Shown piece by piece: positions 5,371 through 5,580 of a DNA stretch of 5,580 nt. Location: NCBI GenBank assembly GCA_015489095.1, contig WFMN01000073.1, forward strand, positions 1-5,580, read 5' to 3'. This DNA is from Mariprofundaceae bacterium (lineage in GTDB: Bacteria; Pseudomonadota; Zetaproteobacteria; Mariprofundales; J009). Under the pieces are notes generated by a model, which saw only the letters and a program-made list of their open reading frames with translations, was not told where the DNA came from and did no database searches. Within the stretch, counting starts at the first letter, position 1. The number at the start of each line of letters is the position of its first letter. The position numbers and the translations under genes are program-made.

Positions 5371-5580
5371 GTGGGTGCTCAGCCCATTCCGCGGCCAGTT
5401 CAGTTGCGGTTTGCGGGCGGCGAGGGTCTCGTCGAGGCGGTGGGTGGGGGCGTGGTGGGGCGCGGTCTGCATCGCGTCGCCATCGCCCTGCTCCGCCTGC
5501 TCGGCGATGGCAAGCATGGCATCGCAGAAGGCATCCAGCGTGGCCTTGGATTCGGTTTCGGTCGGCTCAATCAACATGGC
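5359..5580 (-). CDS. gcvPB: Glycine dehydrogenase (decarboxylating) subunit 2, C-terminal end
   Basis: Only the last 73 codons are in the window; the start and the PLP-binding lysine lie beyond base 5580. The visible protein AMLIEPTETESKATLDAF then CDAMLAIAEQAE is the conserved C-terminal block of the P protein of the glycine cleavage system. The short tail with APHHAPTHRLDETLAARKP matches the separate subunit 2 (GcvPB) of the two-subunit enzyme, not the longer C-terminus of the fused E. coli-type GcvP. With subunit 1 it decarboxylates glycine and passes aminomethyl to lipoyl-GcvH. The end is odd: after QLNWP the frame continues NGLSTHHYP and stops inside the inverted repeat, so the last residues are encoded by that repeat. 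A gcvPA gene would be expected upstream, outside the window. Confidence 0.9.
   Translation of the reverse strand, partial: AMLIEPTETESKATLDAFCDAMLAIAEQAEQGDGDAMQTAPHHAPTHRLDETLAARKPQLNWPRNGLSTHHYP

Overview
The window is a GC-rich stretch of a bacterial chromosome, probably proteobacterial. Grounds are an outer-membrane TonB-dependent receptor (Gram-negative), a NarL/FixJ-type response regulator, and a split-type glycine decarboxylase (GcvPB-like tail) next to trxA and trmB. A gamma- or zeta-proteobacterium would fit, but the genus cannot be named from this sequence. All six convincing genes lie on the minus strand, so transcription runs from high to low coordinates.

In transcription order the layout is: (1) the last 73 codons of a glycine dehydrogenase subunit 2 gene (5580-5359, start outside the window); (2) a perfect 21-bp inverted repeat with a 7-bp loop (5322-5370) that holds the gcvPB stop codon and lies just upstream of the next start; (3) a complete 376-aa AAA_14/DUF4143 ATPase (5314-4184); (4) a 139-bp leader with a candidate promoter, a hairpin and a good ribosome binding site for trxA; (5) thioredoxin trxA (4044-3715); (6) a 343-bp non-coding gap with two 92-bp imperfect-palindrome direct repeats; (7) a tight cluster of trmB (3371-2676), a LuxR-type response regulator (2679-2005, 4-bp ATGA overlap) and a TonB-dependent receptor (1985 to beyond base 1, 19-bp gap), likely one operon.

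The housekeeping genes (gcvPB, trxA, trmB) look like conserved backbone. The ATPase with its palindrome and the pair of structured repeats look like accessory insertions between them. The response regulator has no histidine kinase here and probably controls the receptor gene or other targets, though that is inference. The points most worth a second look are the palindrome at the ATPase/gcvPB junction, the paired structured repeats ahead of trmB, and a TrmB that appears to lack a conserved SAM-contacting Asp.
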